A stretch of DNA of 64,000 nucleotides, taken from assembly GCF_017813395.1 (NCBI RefSeq), contig NZ_JAGIZB010000024.1, positions 1 through 64,000 on the forward strand, written 5' to 3'. Position numbers and translations under genes: made by a program. This document shows, piece after piece, positions 1 to 7,822 of this stretch. Source of the stretch: Pararoseomonas baculiformis. Lineage in GTDB: Bacteria > Pseudomonadota > Alphaproteobacteria > Acetobacterales > Acetobacteraceae. The notes beneath the pieces are model-generated. The model had not been told where the DNA came from. It saw only the letters and a program-made list of their open reading frames with translations, and made no database searches. Position 1 is the stretch's first letter; each line of letters opens with the position of its first letter.

Positions 1-123
1 CTTCGCCAGCGTCTTGAACAGCGACGCCATGCCCGGACACTGCGAACCCGGTTCCGCCGCGATCCACAAGCCTACCTGGCCCAACTGGAACAGACTGCCT
101 GCCAGCCGACTTTGCCGGCCTAG
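1..123 (+). CDS. Possible C-terminal end of a CDS entering from the left
   Basis: Frame 1 is open from the window edge to a TAG at 121-123 and would encode about 40 residues, rich in Arg, Gln and Leu and ending in QPTLPA. The length is too short to identify a family. The stop lies just before a hairpin, which is compatible with a gene end, but an open frame of this size is common in GC-rich DNA. Not recognised. Confidence 0.3.
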   Translation, partial: LRQRLEQRRHARTLRTRFRRDPQAYLAQLEQTACQPTLPA

Positions 124-131
124 AAAAAAAA

Positions 132-152
132 GGCGGAGCCAGAGGCTCCGCC
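132..152 (-). terminator. Rho-independent terminator (minus strand)
   Basis: A perfect 9-bp stem (GGCGGAGCC, loop of three, GGCTCCGCC) is flanked on the plus strand by eight A residues at 124-131. Read on the minus strand this is a stem followed by eight T residues. It could end the transcript of the CYTH gene at 311-826 or of a short untranslated RNA lying between them. Confidence 0.8.
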
Positions 153-310
153 GAGTTTAGGGAGGAAACGTCCAAGAAAGCAGCAGCCCGGGCTAGCCAG
201 CCTGCTGTGCCGCCGCATCTACCAGCAGACTGCCCATGGAGCGATCGCCTTTTTTTGCATTGCGGCATGACGGATCGGCATTCCTCGGCCGCAGGGGCCA
301 TGACCATTTG

Positions 311-826
311 TTAAGGCTGATGCTGGAAGCAGGCGCGGTGCAGCTGTGCTCCGCCGCCCGTTCCTAACGCCGAGGCCAAGCGACTCAGCAGCGTGGCCTT
401 GCTGTAGTTCGGGTCGTTCGTCACCTCGGCCCCGACCCAGCCTGGAAGCGGCACGGGCTGATCCGGATGCTCCAGTTCCACCTCCGCGAACTCGATCCCG
501 GCAAGCGGACCCTGGTGGAGATCGACCGCCCATTCGAAACCGGCATGGGGCACGATGTAACGGTGCTTCTCGATGTGCGGCATGCCGCAGAGGGAGAGCA
601 TCTCCTCTGCCTCGGACACCGGGACCTCGTATTCGAACTCAGCCCGGCTGATTCCGCTGCGCGGCCCCTTCACCGTGATCCAGGCCTGGCTGCCCGCATG
701 CCGGATCCGCACCTTGCCCTCGCCGAAACGCGCCAGCAGCCCGTCCCGCAGGACATAGGAACGCACAACGCCTGCTCGCCAGTCACTGCTGGTGATCAGG
801 AACTTGCGCTCGATTTCGATACCCAC
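311..826 (-). CDS. CYTH domain protein (triphosphate tunnel metalloenzyme)
   Basis: A 171-residue single-domain CYTH protein. The signature ExExK motif is at residues 4-8 (MGIEIERKF), and alternating basic and acidic strands follow (KVRIRH, TVKGP, EYEVPV, GIEFAEVELEH), as expected for an eight-stranded tunnel that binds a triphosphate and a divalent metal. Stand-alone bacterial proteins of this size are usually inorganic triphosphatases of the NE1496/CthTTM type; this role is known for the family and inferred here. The start is the ATG that places ExExK at the extreme N-terminus, as in homologues. The gene is transcribed away from the phospholipid genes to its right. Confidence 0.85.
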   Translation of the reverse strand: MGIEIERKFLITSSDWRAGVVRSYVLRDGLLARFGEGKVRIRHAGSQAWITVKGPRSGISRAEFEYEVPVSEAEEMLSLCGMPHIEKHRYIVPHAGFEWAVDLHQGPLAGIEFAEVELEHPDQPVPLPGWVGAEVTNDPNYSKATLLSRLASALGTGGGAQLHRACFQHQP

Positions 827-1184
827 GGAAGACGCTCCGGACCGCGATTGGCTGGTTGAGAACGGGCGCGCTTATGGCAGGTTCACCCGCTCCGGGCCAT
901 GCCCGAAGCGCCGCCCTCCGGCTTGCAATGTCGCAATGTCCATTTGCAAACTTCCAAATGGAGCAAGCCAGACCAGCCACCTGCGCGCCCGCAAAACGGC
1001 AATGCGCACTGACATAATTCCGTCGCTGGTCATGGCATCGGATCCGTGACACGTCATCGCACGGTCTCGAAGGCGAGACGGCACAGAGGTCGCAACTGGA
1101 TGACGCTCTCCTTGCTCTGCTTCACGCCTGGCGCGCTCATGCTGCCCGGCGCGGCCTGTCCGAACGATTGACCGGGAATACGCC
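827..1184. other. Divergent intergenic region, no gene seen
   Basis: 358 bases separate the divergently transcribed CYTH gene and pmtA-like gene. Both promoters should lie here, but no convincing -35/-10 pair, RNA gene or conserved coding frame is apparent. It includes a modestly AT-richer patch around 940-1030. Confidence 0.5.
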
Positions 1185-1898
1185 ATGTCTGGAGAGCAGC
1201 CCCCAGAACAGGTGGCGCTGGCCTATGATCGCTGGGCTCCTGTCTACGACGTCATCTTCGGGCCGGTGTTTCGCCGCGGTCGCCGCCTGGCGACGGATGC
1301 GGCGGAGCGGACCGGCGGGCGCATCCTTGAGGTTGGCGTAGGCACCGGCCTGTCGCTCGCCGGCTATCGCGCCTCGAACACCGTGATCGGGGTCGATATC
1401 TCCGCGCCGATGCTCCAGAAGGCGCATCGGCGCGTGGAGCGCCTGCGCCTCCGCCATGTGGGCGGGCTGTCCGTGATGGATGCCGAGCAGCTTGCCTTTC
1501 CCGATTCATCCTTCGACGTCGTGGTCGCGCAGTATGTGGTGACAGCCGTTCCCAATCCGGAGCGGGCGCTGGGTGAGTTCCTGCGCGTTGTCCGGCCCGG
1601 CGGAGAGATCGTGATCGCCACCCGCATCGGTGCGGAAACGGGACTCCGCAGCCGCATCGAAAAGCTGATGATGCCGGTGAGCAACCGGCTGGGATGGCGC
1701 ACCGAATTCCCCTGGGCTCGTTACGCCCGCTGGGCCGCTTCCGCGCCCGGCGTCACTCTTGTGGACCGGCGTCCCCTGCCGCCGCTCGGGCATTTCGCCC
1801 TGATCCGCTACAGGAAGGATCAGGATCCCGCCAGGACCATCACCTCGCAGGCAAAAAATCGCCAGAGGCTCCCGGAACTTGAGAAGGACGGACGATGA
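1185..1898 (+). CDS. pmtA: PmtA-like phosphatidylethanolamine N-methyltransferase
   Basis: 237-residue class I SAM-dependent methyltransferase. The N-terminal AYDRWAPVYDVIFGPVF segment (residues 13-29) is typical of Rhodobacter-type PmtA, followed by SAM-binding motif I ILEVGVGTG (47-55), the acidic end of strand 2 (GVDIS), and a VVRPGGEIVIATR post-motif. These enzymes methylate PE stepwise to phosphatidylcholine at the membrane. The assignment is strengthened by a phosphatidylserine decarboxylase, the source of PE, at 4228-5130. The stop overlaps the next start as ATGA, so the following membrane protein is probably translationally coupled. A UbiE-like methyltransferase is the main alternative. 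Confidence 0.8.
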   Translation: MSGEQPPEQVALAYDRWAPVYDVIFGPVFRRGRRLATDAAERTGGRILEVGVGTGLSLAGYRASNTVIGVDISAPMLQKAHRRVERLRLRHVGGLSVMDAEQLAFPDSSFDVVVAQYVVTAVPNPERALGEFLRVVRPGGEIVIATRIGAETGLRSRIEKLMMPVSNRLGWRTEFPWARYARWAASAPGVTLVDRRPLPPLGHFALIRYRKDQDPARTITSQAKNRQRLPELEKDGR

Positions 1899-2506
1899 AG
1901 GGCTTCGCTGACCACCTGCGGGAGCAGCGCTGGGATGACCACCGCTACTACCACCACAGCCGCATCAACCAGAGCCTTCATCTGGTCAGCGCCCTCAGCT
2001 TCGTCTGTGCCTATGCCATCGCCTTCAAGGATCCGGCGATTGCGGCGCTGATCGGATGGCTGATCGCCATGACCAGCCGACAGCTCGGCCATCTGGTGTT
2101 CGAGCCGAAGGGCTATGACACCGTCAACCACGCCACGCATGAGCATAAGGAGGAGATCAAGGTGGGGTATAATCTTCACCGCAAGATCGTCCTGATGGCG
2201 CTCTGGGCGCTTTCGCCCCTGTTGCTCGTCCTTGACCCCACCTTGCTGGGCATGGTGGAGCCGCATCGCGACATGGGCGGCTTTCTGCGGAACCTTGGCT
2301 ATCTCTGGCTTTTCCTCGGCATCGCGGGACTGCTGTTCCGCACCGTCCAGCTCTTCATCATACGCGACGTGCAGACCGGGCTTGTGTGGGCGACGAAGAT
2401 CCTCACGGACCCCTTCCACGACATCAAGCTTTACCACCGCGCCCCGGCCTATCTCCTGCAGGGCGAGCTGATCGACCGCTCCATCGCGCGCGAGCACTCG
2501 CGCTAA
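1895..2506 (+). CDS. DUF962/Mpo1-like integral membrane protein
   Basis: 203 residues with about four hydrophobic segments. The N-terminal pattern DHRYYHHSRINQSLHLVSA resembles the conserved His/Asn region of the DUF962/Mpo1 family; yeast Mpo1 is an iron-dependent 2-hydroxy fatty-acid dioxygenase. Additional His clusters (HATHEHKEE, LYHRAPAY) could bind metal at the membrane face. Its start overlaps the stop of pmtA by four bases, which argues for a role in the same lipid pathway, for example fatty-acid or headgroup modification. The family match is from memory of the motif, so a generic uncharacterised membrane protein remains possible. Confidence 0.6.
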   Translation: MKGFADHLREQRWDDHRYYHHSRINQSLHLVSALSFVCAYAIAFKDPAIAALIGWLIAMTSRQLGHLVFEPKGYDTVNHATHEHKEEIKVGYNLHRKIVLMALWALSPLLLVLDPTLLGMVEPHRDMGGFLRNLGYLWLFLGIAGLLFRTVQLFIIRDVQTGLVWATKILTDPFHDIKLYHRAPAYLLQGELIDRSIAREHSR

Positions 2507-2519
2507 ACTGCCCTGCCCC

Positions 2520-2542
2520 GCCCCGCCCGTCGCGGGCGGGGC
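2520..2542. terminator. Strong GC hairpin between convergent genes
   Basis: A perfect 10-bp stem GCCCCGCCCG / CGGGCGGGGC with a TCG loop sits between two convergent stops (2506 and 2574). There is no long T-tract on either side (GCTTAT follows on the plus strand), so it is a plausible bidirectional transcription barrier rather than a textbook terminator. Confidence 0.5.
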
Positions 2543-2573
2543 GCTTATCTGCGTGAACGCGACTTGGCAGCAT

Positions 2574-4241
2574 TCACGCCACCCGGCGGCGGCCTAGCAT
2601 CTCTCGTAGGATCCGTCGCTTGACGTCCTTGTTCGTCGTGGACGGGGCTGTCCACCACCAGCCATCCCGCTCCATCGCGCGTGCAGCATCCAGGAAGCGG
2701 TCGGCCACCGCCGCGAAGTCCTCGTCCCCGTAGTTCAGGCTGAAGATCAGCCTGCCCGTGCCAACCCAGCTCAGAGCGAGCCCTCGCTCGCGCAGATAGG
2801 CCTGCAGCATCCAGTTGTAGCGGGAGGGACGCGTGTAGGTTACGGTCCAGATTGTCGAGAGATGCGCCACACGCACCGGCAACCCTTCGGCTTCCAGTCG
2901 GCGGTTCAGCATCTCCGCGCGCGCATTCCAGACACCATCCAGCCCGGCATAGAGCGAGCGGATCTCGGGGCTTTCCAGGCGGCGGAGAAACGCATTCATG
3001 GTCCCCATGACATAGGGATGAGCGTTGAAGGTGCCGCGCGCGAAGCAGACATCCACCGGCCTCTTCTCACGGAACCGCCGCATCAGGGCGCCGCGGCCGC
3101 AGAGAACCCCCACAGGCAATCCCCCGCCGAGAGTCTTGCCATAGGTGACCATGTCGGCCCGCACGCCAAAATACTCCTGCGCTCCGCCGGGCGCGAGGCG
3201 GAAGCCGACAAAGACCTCGTCGAAGATCAGGACGATCCCTCGCTCCGTACAGACCTCGCGCAGCTTCTTCAGCCATTCCGTGTAGGCAGCGCGATCGAAG
3301 CCGGCGCTTCGCGCCCCATCCACCAGCGAGGAATCCGCAGGAGCGGCGGCATTCGGATGCAACGCCTGAAGCGGATTGACGAGGACGCAGGCAATGTTGG
3401 CCCGCGTGCGCAGAACACCCAGCGTCCGCTCGGACATCTCCTCGAGCGTATAGGTCTCCCGCGCCGGGACGGGGTTTCCGATGCCCGGCTGCACATCCCC
3501 CCACCACCCATGATAGGCGCCGCAGAAACGGACGAGATGGGACCGGCCGGTGTGATAGCGCGCCAGGCGCACGGCCTGCATCACCGCCTCCGTTCCGGAC
3601 ATATGGAAGGAGATCTCATCCAGCCCGGAGATCCGGCGCAGCTGGTCCAGATTCTCCGCCACCACCGGGTGATAGGCGCCGAGCACGGGCCCGAGCTCCC
3701 CCACCAGCGCCGCCCCTTCCGCGATGCAGGCCTTGTAGAAGTCATATCCAAGAAGGTTCACGCCATAGGAGCCGGTGAGGTCGTAAAAGCGGTTCCCGTC
3801 GAGATCGGTGACCGTGACACCGGAAGACGACGCGAGGAAGGAGCCGGCGGCCAGGTGCTTGCGAAAGAAGCGGCTGTACTGGAAGGGCACGCGATAGGCG
3901 CTGGTGAATTGCAGGTCGGAGAGACCCTCCCGAGCCGCCGCCGTCATCGCCAGCGTCTGCGGGAAGCGCTCCCGGTATTCCGCGGCAAGCCGGAAGAACC
4001 CCGCGCGCCGTCGCGCAACCACCTCCTCCGGCGCGTCATCCGTGCGGAAGAAGCTGTCTTCCCCGAATTCATAGAAGGGAATCATCGAGGCCACGCGCCG
4101 CGCCATCCGCGCATGGCCCGTGAGCGAGCGGTACTTCGCTCGGGAGAGCCGCAGCCGCGCCCTTCCCTTCACAAGCAGCGCGCACAGGGCGCCCGCGCCG
4201 GCGGCATAGGTCGCGTAGGTGCTCAACATGTCAGAATCCAT
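2574..4241 (-). CDS. Class III aminotransferase with N-terminal membrane segment (HemL-like fold)
   Basis: 555 residues, longer than a typical 430-residue glutamate-1-semialdehyde aminomutase. Residues 6-26 form a small hydrophobic, possibly membrane-anchoring segment followed by a basic stretch. The PLP fold spans about 130-520: MSGTEAVMQAVRLAR binds the phosphate, FDEVFVGFR carries the cofactor Asp (about D341), and K369 in VTYGKTLGGGLPVG forms the Schiff base. Its position beside phosphatidylserine decarboxylase and PmtA suggests an amino transfer in lipid or headgroup chemistry, but the substrate is unknown. The 5' end overlaps head-to-head with the decarboxylase; an ATG five codons in lies in the shared ACATGT. 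A heme-pathway role is less likely because no other hem gene is nearby. Confidence 0.75.
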   Translation of the reverse strand: MDSDMLSTYATYAAGAGALCALLVKGRARLRLSRAKYRSLTGHARMARRVASMIPFYEFGEDSFFRTDDAPEEVVARRRAGFFRLAAEYRERFPQTLAMTAAAREGLSDLQFTSAYRVPFQYSRFFRKHLAAGSFLASSSGVTVTDLDGNRFYDLTGSYGVNLLGYDFYKACIAEGAALVGELGPVLGAYHPVVAENLDQLRRISGLDEISFHMSGTEAVMQAVRLARYHTGRSHLVRFCGAYHGWWGDVQPGIGNPVPARETYTLEEMSERTLGVLRTRANIACVLVNPLQALHPNAAAPADSSLVDGARSAGFDRAAYTEWLKKLREVCTERGIVLIFDEVFVGFRLAPGGAQEYFGVRADMVTYGKTLGGGLPVGVLCGRGALMRRFREKRPVDVCFARGTFNAHPYVMGTMNAFLRRLESPEIRSLYAGLDGVWNARAEMLNRRLEAEGLPVRVAHLSTIWTVTYTRPSRYNWMLQAYLRERGLALSWVGTGRLIFSLNYGDEDFAAVADRFLDAARAMERDGWWWTAPSTTNKDVKRRILREMLGRRRVA

Positions 4242-5130
4242 TCACAGGGCAATGGCCATGCCGGGTTTGCGATCCACGATCGCCGGGATCACGCAGCAGG
4301 AAGACATCAACTTCCTTCTCACCAACCGCATCCCGCGCAGGCTTGCGACGCGGTTCATGGGCTGGTTCAGCCGTATCGAGAACCCGCTGGTCCGCGATCT
4401 CTCGATCAGCATGTGGCGGCTTTTCGCCGACCTGGACCTGCGCGATGCGGAGCGGCAGAACTTCCGCAGCCTGCATGACTGCTTCATCCGCCGCCTGAAG
4501 GCGGGAGCGCGTCCTGTCGATGCCGATCCGGCCCTGCTCGTCAGCCCATGTGACGCGATCATCGGCGCATCGGGCGTGGTCGAGGCGGGGCAGGTGCTGC
4601 AGGTGAAGGGCTTCCCCTACCCGCTGCGCGACCTGCTCGGCGATGATGGTTGGGCAAAGGCCCATGAGAACGGCCGCTATGTCACGTTGCGGCTGACCTC
4701 CAGCATGTATCACCATTTCCATGCGCCACATGACGGCCGGGTGGAATCGGTCACCTACATCTCGGGCGACACCTGGAACGTGAATCCGATCGCGCTGAAA
4801 CGGGTGGAGCGCCTGTTCTGCAGGAACGAGCGGGCGGTGATCCGCACCCGGCTCGCGCAGGGCGGCCATGCCGTCACGCTGGTGCCCGTCGCCGCCATCC
4901 TCGTGGCGAGCATCCGCCTGTCGTTCCTCGACGCCACGCTCGACCTGCGGGAGGCCGGGCCCCGCACCATTCCCTGCGACATCCCGGTGAGCAAGGGCGA
5001 GGAGATGGGGTGGTTCGAGCACGGCTCGACCATCATCCTCTTCGTCCCGGCCTCCTTCTCCCCGCACGAGGCTCTGCGCGAGGGAGAGACGATCCGGGCC
5101 GGCCAGCCCCTGTTCCGGCTCCCAGGCTGA
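4228..5130 (+). CDS. psd: Phosphatidylserine decarboxylase proenzyme
   Basis: About 300 residues, matching the pyruvoyl-dependent family that decarboxylates PS to PE in the inner membrane. The C-terminal HGSTIILF motif contains the Gly-Ser self-cleavage site whose serine (about residue 267) becomes the pyruvoyl cofactor. YHHFHAPHDGRV supplies the conserved His/Asp region, and LLVSPCDAIIGASG is the typical N-domain entry. The ATG at 4228 is preferred over a GTG at 4219; an ATG at 4252 is also possible. The first codons overlap the opposite-strand aminotransferase start. Together with pmtA this gives a PS to PE to PC route within 4 kb. Confidence 0.9.
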   Translation: MSESIHRAMAMPGLRSTIAGITQQEDINFLLTNRIPRRLATRFMGWFSRIENPLVRDLSISMWRLFADLDLRDAERQNFRSLHDCFIRRLKAGARPVDADPALLVSPCDAIIGASGVVEAGQVLQVKGFPYPLRDLLGDDGWAKAHENGRYVTLRLTSSMYHHFHAPHDGRVESVTYISGDTWNVNPIALKRVERLFCRNERAVIRTRLAQGGHAVTLVPVAAILVASIRLSFLDATLDLREAGPRTIPCDIPVSKGEEMGWFEHGSTIILFVPASFSPHEALREGETIRAGQPLFRLPG

Positions 5131-5474
5131 TCCACCCCGTGCGCGGGCCATCGGGCTAGCCGGCGACGGGTGCCGGCAGGAACGCCAACGGGCCGCGCAG
5201 GCCTCGCGCCGACCGGCGTAGCCCGCCTTCGGCGCCCATCCCCAAGGCCAGATGTCGGGGGGCGTGTCGGGGACAAGACCGATTGCAGGGGCGCTCAGGC
5301 GCTTCGCATCCTCGGGGTGCATGCAGGTTCCGGCACGATCCGCCGGATGTCCTTACGCAGCCGCGCCTGTTCACGGCATGAAGTTTGGATGAACACGCGC
5401 CGCGTCTGACTCTGGCGCGTCGCCCCATTCCGGCGCCGGGAATGCACGTGCCGCACCCCGGCGCCGGCGGTGCT
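5131..5474. other. Intergenic region without a supported gene
   Basis: 344 bases between the end of psd and the stop of the metallo-hydrolase. Short open frames exist on both strands but lack recognisable protein character, a good ribosome binding site or conserved motifs. No hairpin with a T-tract was seen. Confidence 0.5.
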
Positions 5475-6479
5475 TCAACCCGGTGGCGTCAGGTCCATGG
5501 GCTCGGCCAGCCAGGCATATCCCTCGCCCGCGCGCACCACATGCCCCAGCCCTGGCCAGGGGAAGTGATAGGAGAGGACGGCGTGCCGCTCATCCGCCAG
5601 GCGGGCCAGCAGGCGGCTGCGCGTCTGCGCGGACTGCTTCGGATCCGTGTCGAAGGAGAATTCCCACATCGGGCGCTGCAGCAGCAGGACATGGTGGTGC
5701 GCCAGATCGCCCGTATAGACCATGGTCCGTCCGCCGGAGTTGATGGCGTAGCAGGTATGGCCAACCGTATGCCCGGGGGCCGCGATGGCGGTGACCCCCG
5801 GCGTGACCTCCGCGCCGTCCCGCACCATCACCATGCGGTCACGATACGCCGAGAGGTTCTTCTTCGCCCCTTCGATGAAGCTCGTCATAAAGGCAGGGCC
5901 ACGCTTGTTGCCGTCATCGGTCCAGTAGCGCAGATCCGCCTCGCTCACCGCCACCTGGGCATTGGGGAAGTTCCGCCTGCCCTCCGCATCCACCAGCGCC
6001 CAGCAATGGTCGCTATGGGCATGGCTCAGCACCACGAGGTCGATCTGCTCTGGCGAGATGCCCGCGGCGCGAAGATTGGACAGCATGCGCCCGGTCGTGG
6101 GGCCGAACATCTTGCTGTCGGCGCCCATGCTCTCGCCCATGCCGGTATCGAACAGCACGAGCTGGCGCCCTGTGTTCAGGACCAGCACGTTCTGCTCCAG
6201 CGTCGCCGCATCGGGCGGCAGGAAGTTGCCGCGCAGCAGCGCATTGATCTCCTGCGGCGGGGCAGCCGGAAAGGCCGGCTCCGGCTTGCCGAGGGGAAGG
6301 CGCCCGTCGGAGACGATGGTCGCCTCGTTTTCACCGAAACGGAAGCGGTACCAGGCAGGCGGCACGTCGTTCCGGAAAGGTGCCGCCGCGGATGCCTCCC
6401 GCGCCGAGCCGGGCAGGATCGCCGCGCCAAGTGCCAGTCCGCCCGTTCCCAGAATGAGATCGCGCCGATTGAGAGCCAT
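5475..6479 (-). CDS. Exported metallo-beta-lactamase-fold hydrolase
   Basis: 334 residues. The N-terminus MALNRRDLILGTGGLALGAAILPGSAREASA is a twin-arginine-like export signal with a cleavage site near residue 32. The metal-binding HxHxDH motif is at 153-158 (HSHAHSDH), with further ligands expected in APGHTVGHTCY and YTGDLAHHHVL. This is the glyoxalase II/lactonase-like MBL superfamily, with periplasmic location inferred from the signal. The substrate cannot be told from sequence; quorum-lactone or ester hydrolysis are options. It lies 204 bp downstream of, and on the same strand as, a CoA-transferase/aldehyde dehydrogenase operon and may be read through from it. Confidence 0.85.
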   Translation of the reverse strand: MALNRRDLILGTGGLALGAAILPGSAREASAAAPFRNDVPPAWYRFRFGENEATIVSDGRLPLGKPEPAFPAAPPQEINALLRGNFLPPDAATLEQNVLVLNTGRQLVLFDTGMGESMGADSKMFGPTTGRMLSNLRAAGISPEQIDLVVLSHAHSDHCWALVDAEGRRNFPNAQVAVSEADLRYWTDDGNKRGPAFMTSFIEGAKKNLSAYRDRMVMVRDGAEVTPGVTAIAAPGHTVGHTCYAINSGGRTMVYTGDLAHHHVLLLQRPMWEFSFDTDPKQSAQTRSRLLARLADERHAVLSYHFPWPGLGHVVRAGEGYAWLAEPMDLTPPG

Positions 6480-6683
6480 AGCCGTTCTCCTCCATTGCCT
6501 TGGCGGAGCGCATGGCGGCCAGTCTCACCGGTCGAACGGACAGGACCTGCATGGCACCCGCGAGAGGACGCTAACGCCTCAGCGCAGCGCCTTCCATCGC
6601 GAACTGCAGGAACCTGCGTCACCGCCTTGTGCGTGTGTGCGCTTCCTGCAGGAGACAGCACGCCAGGCGGAACGGCGCCTGGC

Positions 6684-7820
6684 TCAGCCGCCAAATTCCT
6701 GGCGGATCACATCGTCATGCTCGCCGATGGCGGGAACCCGCCCCAGTTCCGGCTTCCTGCCGTCCCGGATCGCGGGCGGCGCCACGATGGAGGCCGGCCC
6801 ATGCGCCGTTTCCACCGTCACGCGCCGCAGGGCCGGATGCTGTGGCAGGTCGTCCAACTCATTGACGAAGCCGTAGGCCGTGCGTGCCTCGCGCAGCCGC
6901 GCGGCGGCGTCGCCACGGGACAGGGCACCCAGTTCCCGCGCCACCCGCGCATCAACTTCCGCGCGGTTGGCGACGCGCGCGTTATTATTCTCGAAGCCCG
7001 GCCGCAGGGTCAGCTCCGGCTCGCGCAGCACCGTCCGGCAGAAGCTCGCCCATTCGCGCTCGTTCTGGATGGAAAGCAGGACGAGGCTGCCATCCGCCAG
7101 CGGGAAGGCGCCGTAGGGGCAGATGGAGGGATGGGCCAGCCCCACGCGCTTCGGCGCTTGCCCCGTCCCCTCGTAGTAGAGGAGCGGCACGTTCATCCAA
7201 TCCGCCATGCCGTCAAAAAGGCTGACCTGGATATGCTGCCCCTGCCCCGTGATGCCGCGGGCGATCAGCGCTTCCAGCACCGCCGCATGGGCGGACATGC
7301 CGCAGGCGATGTCGCAGACGGAAACGCCCACGCGCCCCGGCCCGGCCGGATGGCCCGTGATCGAGGCCAGGCCGCTCTCCGCCTGAACCAGCAGGTCATA
7401 GGCCTTCATCTCGGAGTAGCTGTGGCCCGCGCCATAGCCGGAGACATCGACGGTGATCAGCCTGGGGTAGCGCGCCCGAAGCTCCCGCGAACCGAAGCCC
7501 GCGCGCTCCGCCGCGCCCGGCGCGAGGTTCTGGATGAACACATCCGCCTTCCCGAGGATCCGGTGCAGCAGCGCCGCATCCTCCGGATCCTTGATGTCGG
7601 CCGTCAGGCTCTGCTTCCCTCGGTTCAGCCAGACGAAGTAGCTCGAAAGCCCGTTCACTGCCGTGTCATAGCCGCGCGCGAAATCGCCCTCGGGCCGCTC
7701 GATCTTGATCACCCGCGCCCCGGCATCCGCGAGGCGCGAGGAGCAATAGGGCGCGGCGACAGCCTGCTCCAGCGCCACCACCAGAATGCCGTCCAGCGGC
7801 CCCTTGCGGCTGCTCTCCAT
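6684..7820 (-). CDS. Family III CoA-transferase (CaiB/BaiF type)
   Basis: 378 residues. The N-terminal half shows the family pattern (GILVVALEQAVAAPYCSSRLADAGARVIKIE), and the catalytic Asp is expected at D142 in MKAYDLLVQAESG, preceded by the VSGYG segment. Family III enzymes move CoA between carboxylic acids through an enzyme-anhydride intermediate. The gene follows an aldehyde dehydrogenase with a 2-bp gap, after a branched-chain-type ABC importer. The plausible role is to oxidise an imported compound to an acid and activate it as a CoA ester. Exact acid unknown. Confidence 0.85.
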   Translation of the reverse strand: MESSRKGPLDGILVVALEQAVAAPYCSSRLADAGARVIKIERPEGDFARGYDTAVNGLSSYFVWLNRGKQSLTADIKDPEDAALLHRILGKADVFIQNLAPGAAERAGFGSRELRARYPRLITVDVSGYGAGHSYSEMKAYDLLVQAESGLASITGHPAGPGRVGVSVCDIACGMSAHAAVLEALIARGITGQGQHIQVSLFDGMADWMNVPLLYYEGTGQAPKRVGLAHPSICPYGAFPLADGSLVLLSIQNEREWASFCRTVLREPELTLRPGFENNNARVANRAEVDARVARELGALSRGDAAARLREARTAYGFVNELDDLPQHPALRRVTVETAHGPASIVAPPAIRDGRKPELGRVPAIGEHDDVIRQEFGG

Positions 7821-7822
7821 GG

